A stretch of 57,394 nt of DNA from Dyadobacter endophyticus (GTDB lineage: Bacteria > Bacteroidota > Bacteroidia > Cytophagales > Spirosomataceae): the NCBI RefSeq assembly GCF_014641595.1, contig NZ_BMIA01000009.1:12889-70282 (forward strand). Direction: 5' to 3'. A program made the translations under genes and the position numbers. Each line of letters opens with the position of its first letter. Positions within the stretch are counted from its first letter, which is position 1. Positions 57,359 through 57,394 of the stretch are shown piece after piece. Under the pieces are notes generated by a model. It worked only from the letters and a program-made list of their open reading frames with translations. It was not told the origin of the DNA and made no database searches.

Positions 57359-57394
57359 TACTTTTGGCAAAAACATAACGCATTATGGATCAGT
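57359..57394 (+). CDS. Possible gene start at the window end (partial)
   Basis: TACTTTTG (57359-57366) is a perfect -7, and ATG at 57385 opens MDQ before the sequence ends. Too short to judge. Confidence 0.25.

Noticed and set aside
1..57394. tRNA, rRNA, transposase or insertion sequence
   Set aside because: No cloverleaf, rRNA segment, transposase motif or paired terminal repeats with target duplication recognised by eye.

Overview
The window looks like part or all of a conjugative plasmid from a Bacteroidota bacterium, probably a Cytophagales-like host. Four things support this. There is a CTnDOT-type transfer operon (TraE, F, G, I, J, K, L, M, N, O). Many promoters match the Bacteroidota form, TTG, about 19-21 nt, then TAnnTTTG. 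There is an iteron-driven Rep_3 initiator, and a ParA partition pair. I saw no transposase, integrase, rRNA, tRNA or CRISPR array. The taxon below phylum level is inference.

Layout. 1-10 kb: an accessory island, almost all on the minus strand, of small unknown genes. It also holds a stand-alone RNA polymerase alpha-CTD-like protein, an XRE regulator, a DUF4160/DUF2442 pair and an ArdC-type antirestriction protein. The island is laced with three dispersed repeat families, and five of its genes share an identical leader at a fixed 10 nt from the start codon. 10-23.4 kb: a long minus-strand type IV secretion operon running from three TraE-like pilins through VirB3, VirB4, VirB5, VirB6, VirB8 and VirB10 homologues to TraN, TraO and lipoproteins. 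23.4-29.9 kb: VirD4-type coupling protein, M23 peptidase, MOBP-type relaxase and MobC, a three-way-junction candidate oriT, an 11-bp iteron array, and a ParA-like ATPase operon. 30-34 kb: replication (21-bp iterons and RepB-type initiator), a 32-residue TraE-like mini-gene, a SprT-like protease and parA with a small partner gene amid AT palindromes.

34-57 kb: plus- and minus-strand cargo. It includes a second copy of the cassette-associated gene, a membrane LuxR regulator with a GNAT enzyme, a nucleotidyltransferase-like fusion, an orphan LytS-type kinase, a RES toxin with its antitoxin, two zinc-less Fpg/Nei-like glycosylases, an SRAP (YedK) protein, a DnaE-type polymerase, an XRE regulator operon, secreted proteins and a Fic enzyme.

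How it works together (inference). Replication, partition, relaxosome and secretion genes make the element self-transmissible. Cargo is biased to DNA repair or damage tolerance (SRAP, DnaE, Fpg-like, SprT-like) and to conflict or anti-defence functions (ArdC, RES, Fic, NTase). The most novel signal is a modular repeat: boxes TGTCTACA at an exact 55/55/66-bp pitch with conserved spacers, always in the same orientation. Two complete copies sit directly 3' of two paralogous genes of unknown function.
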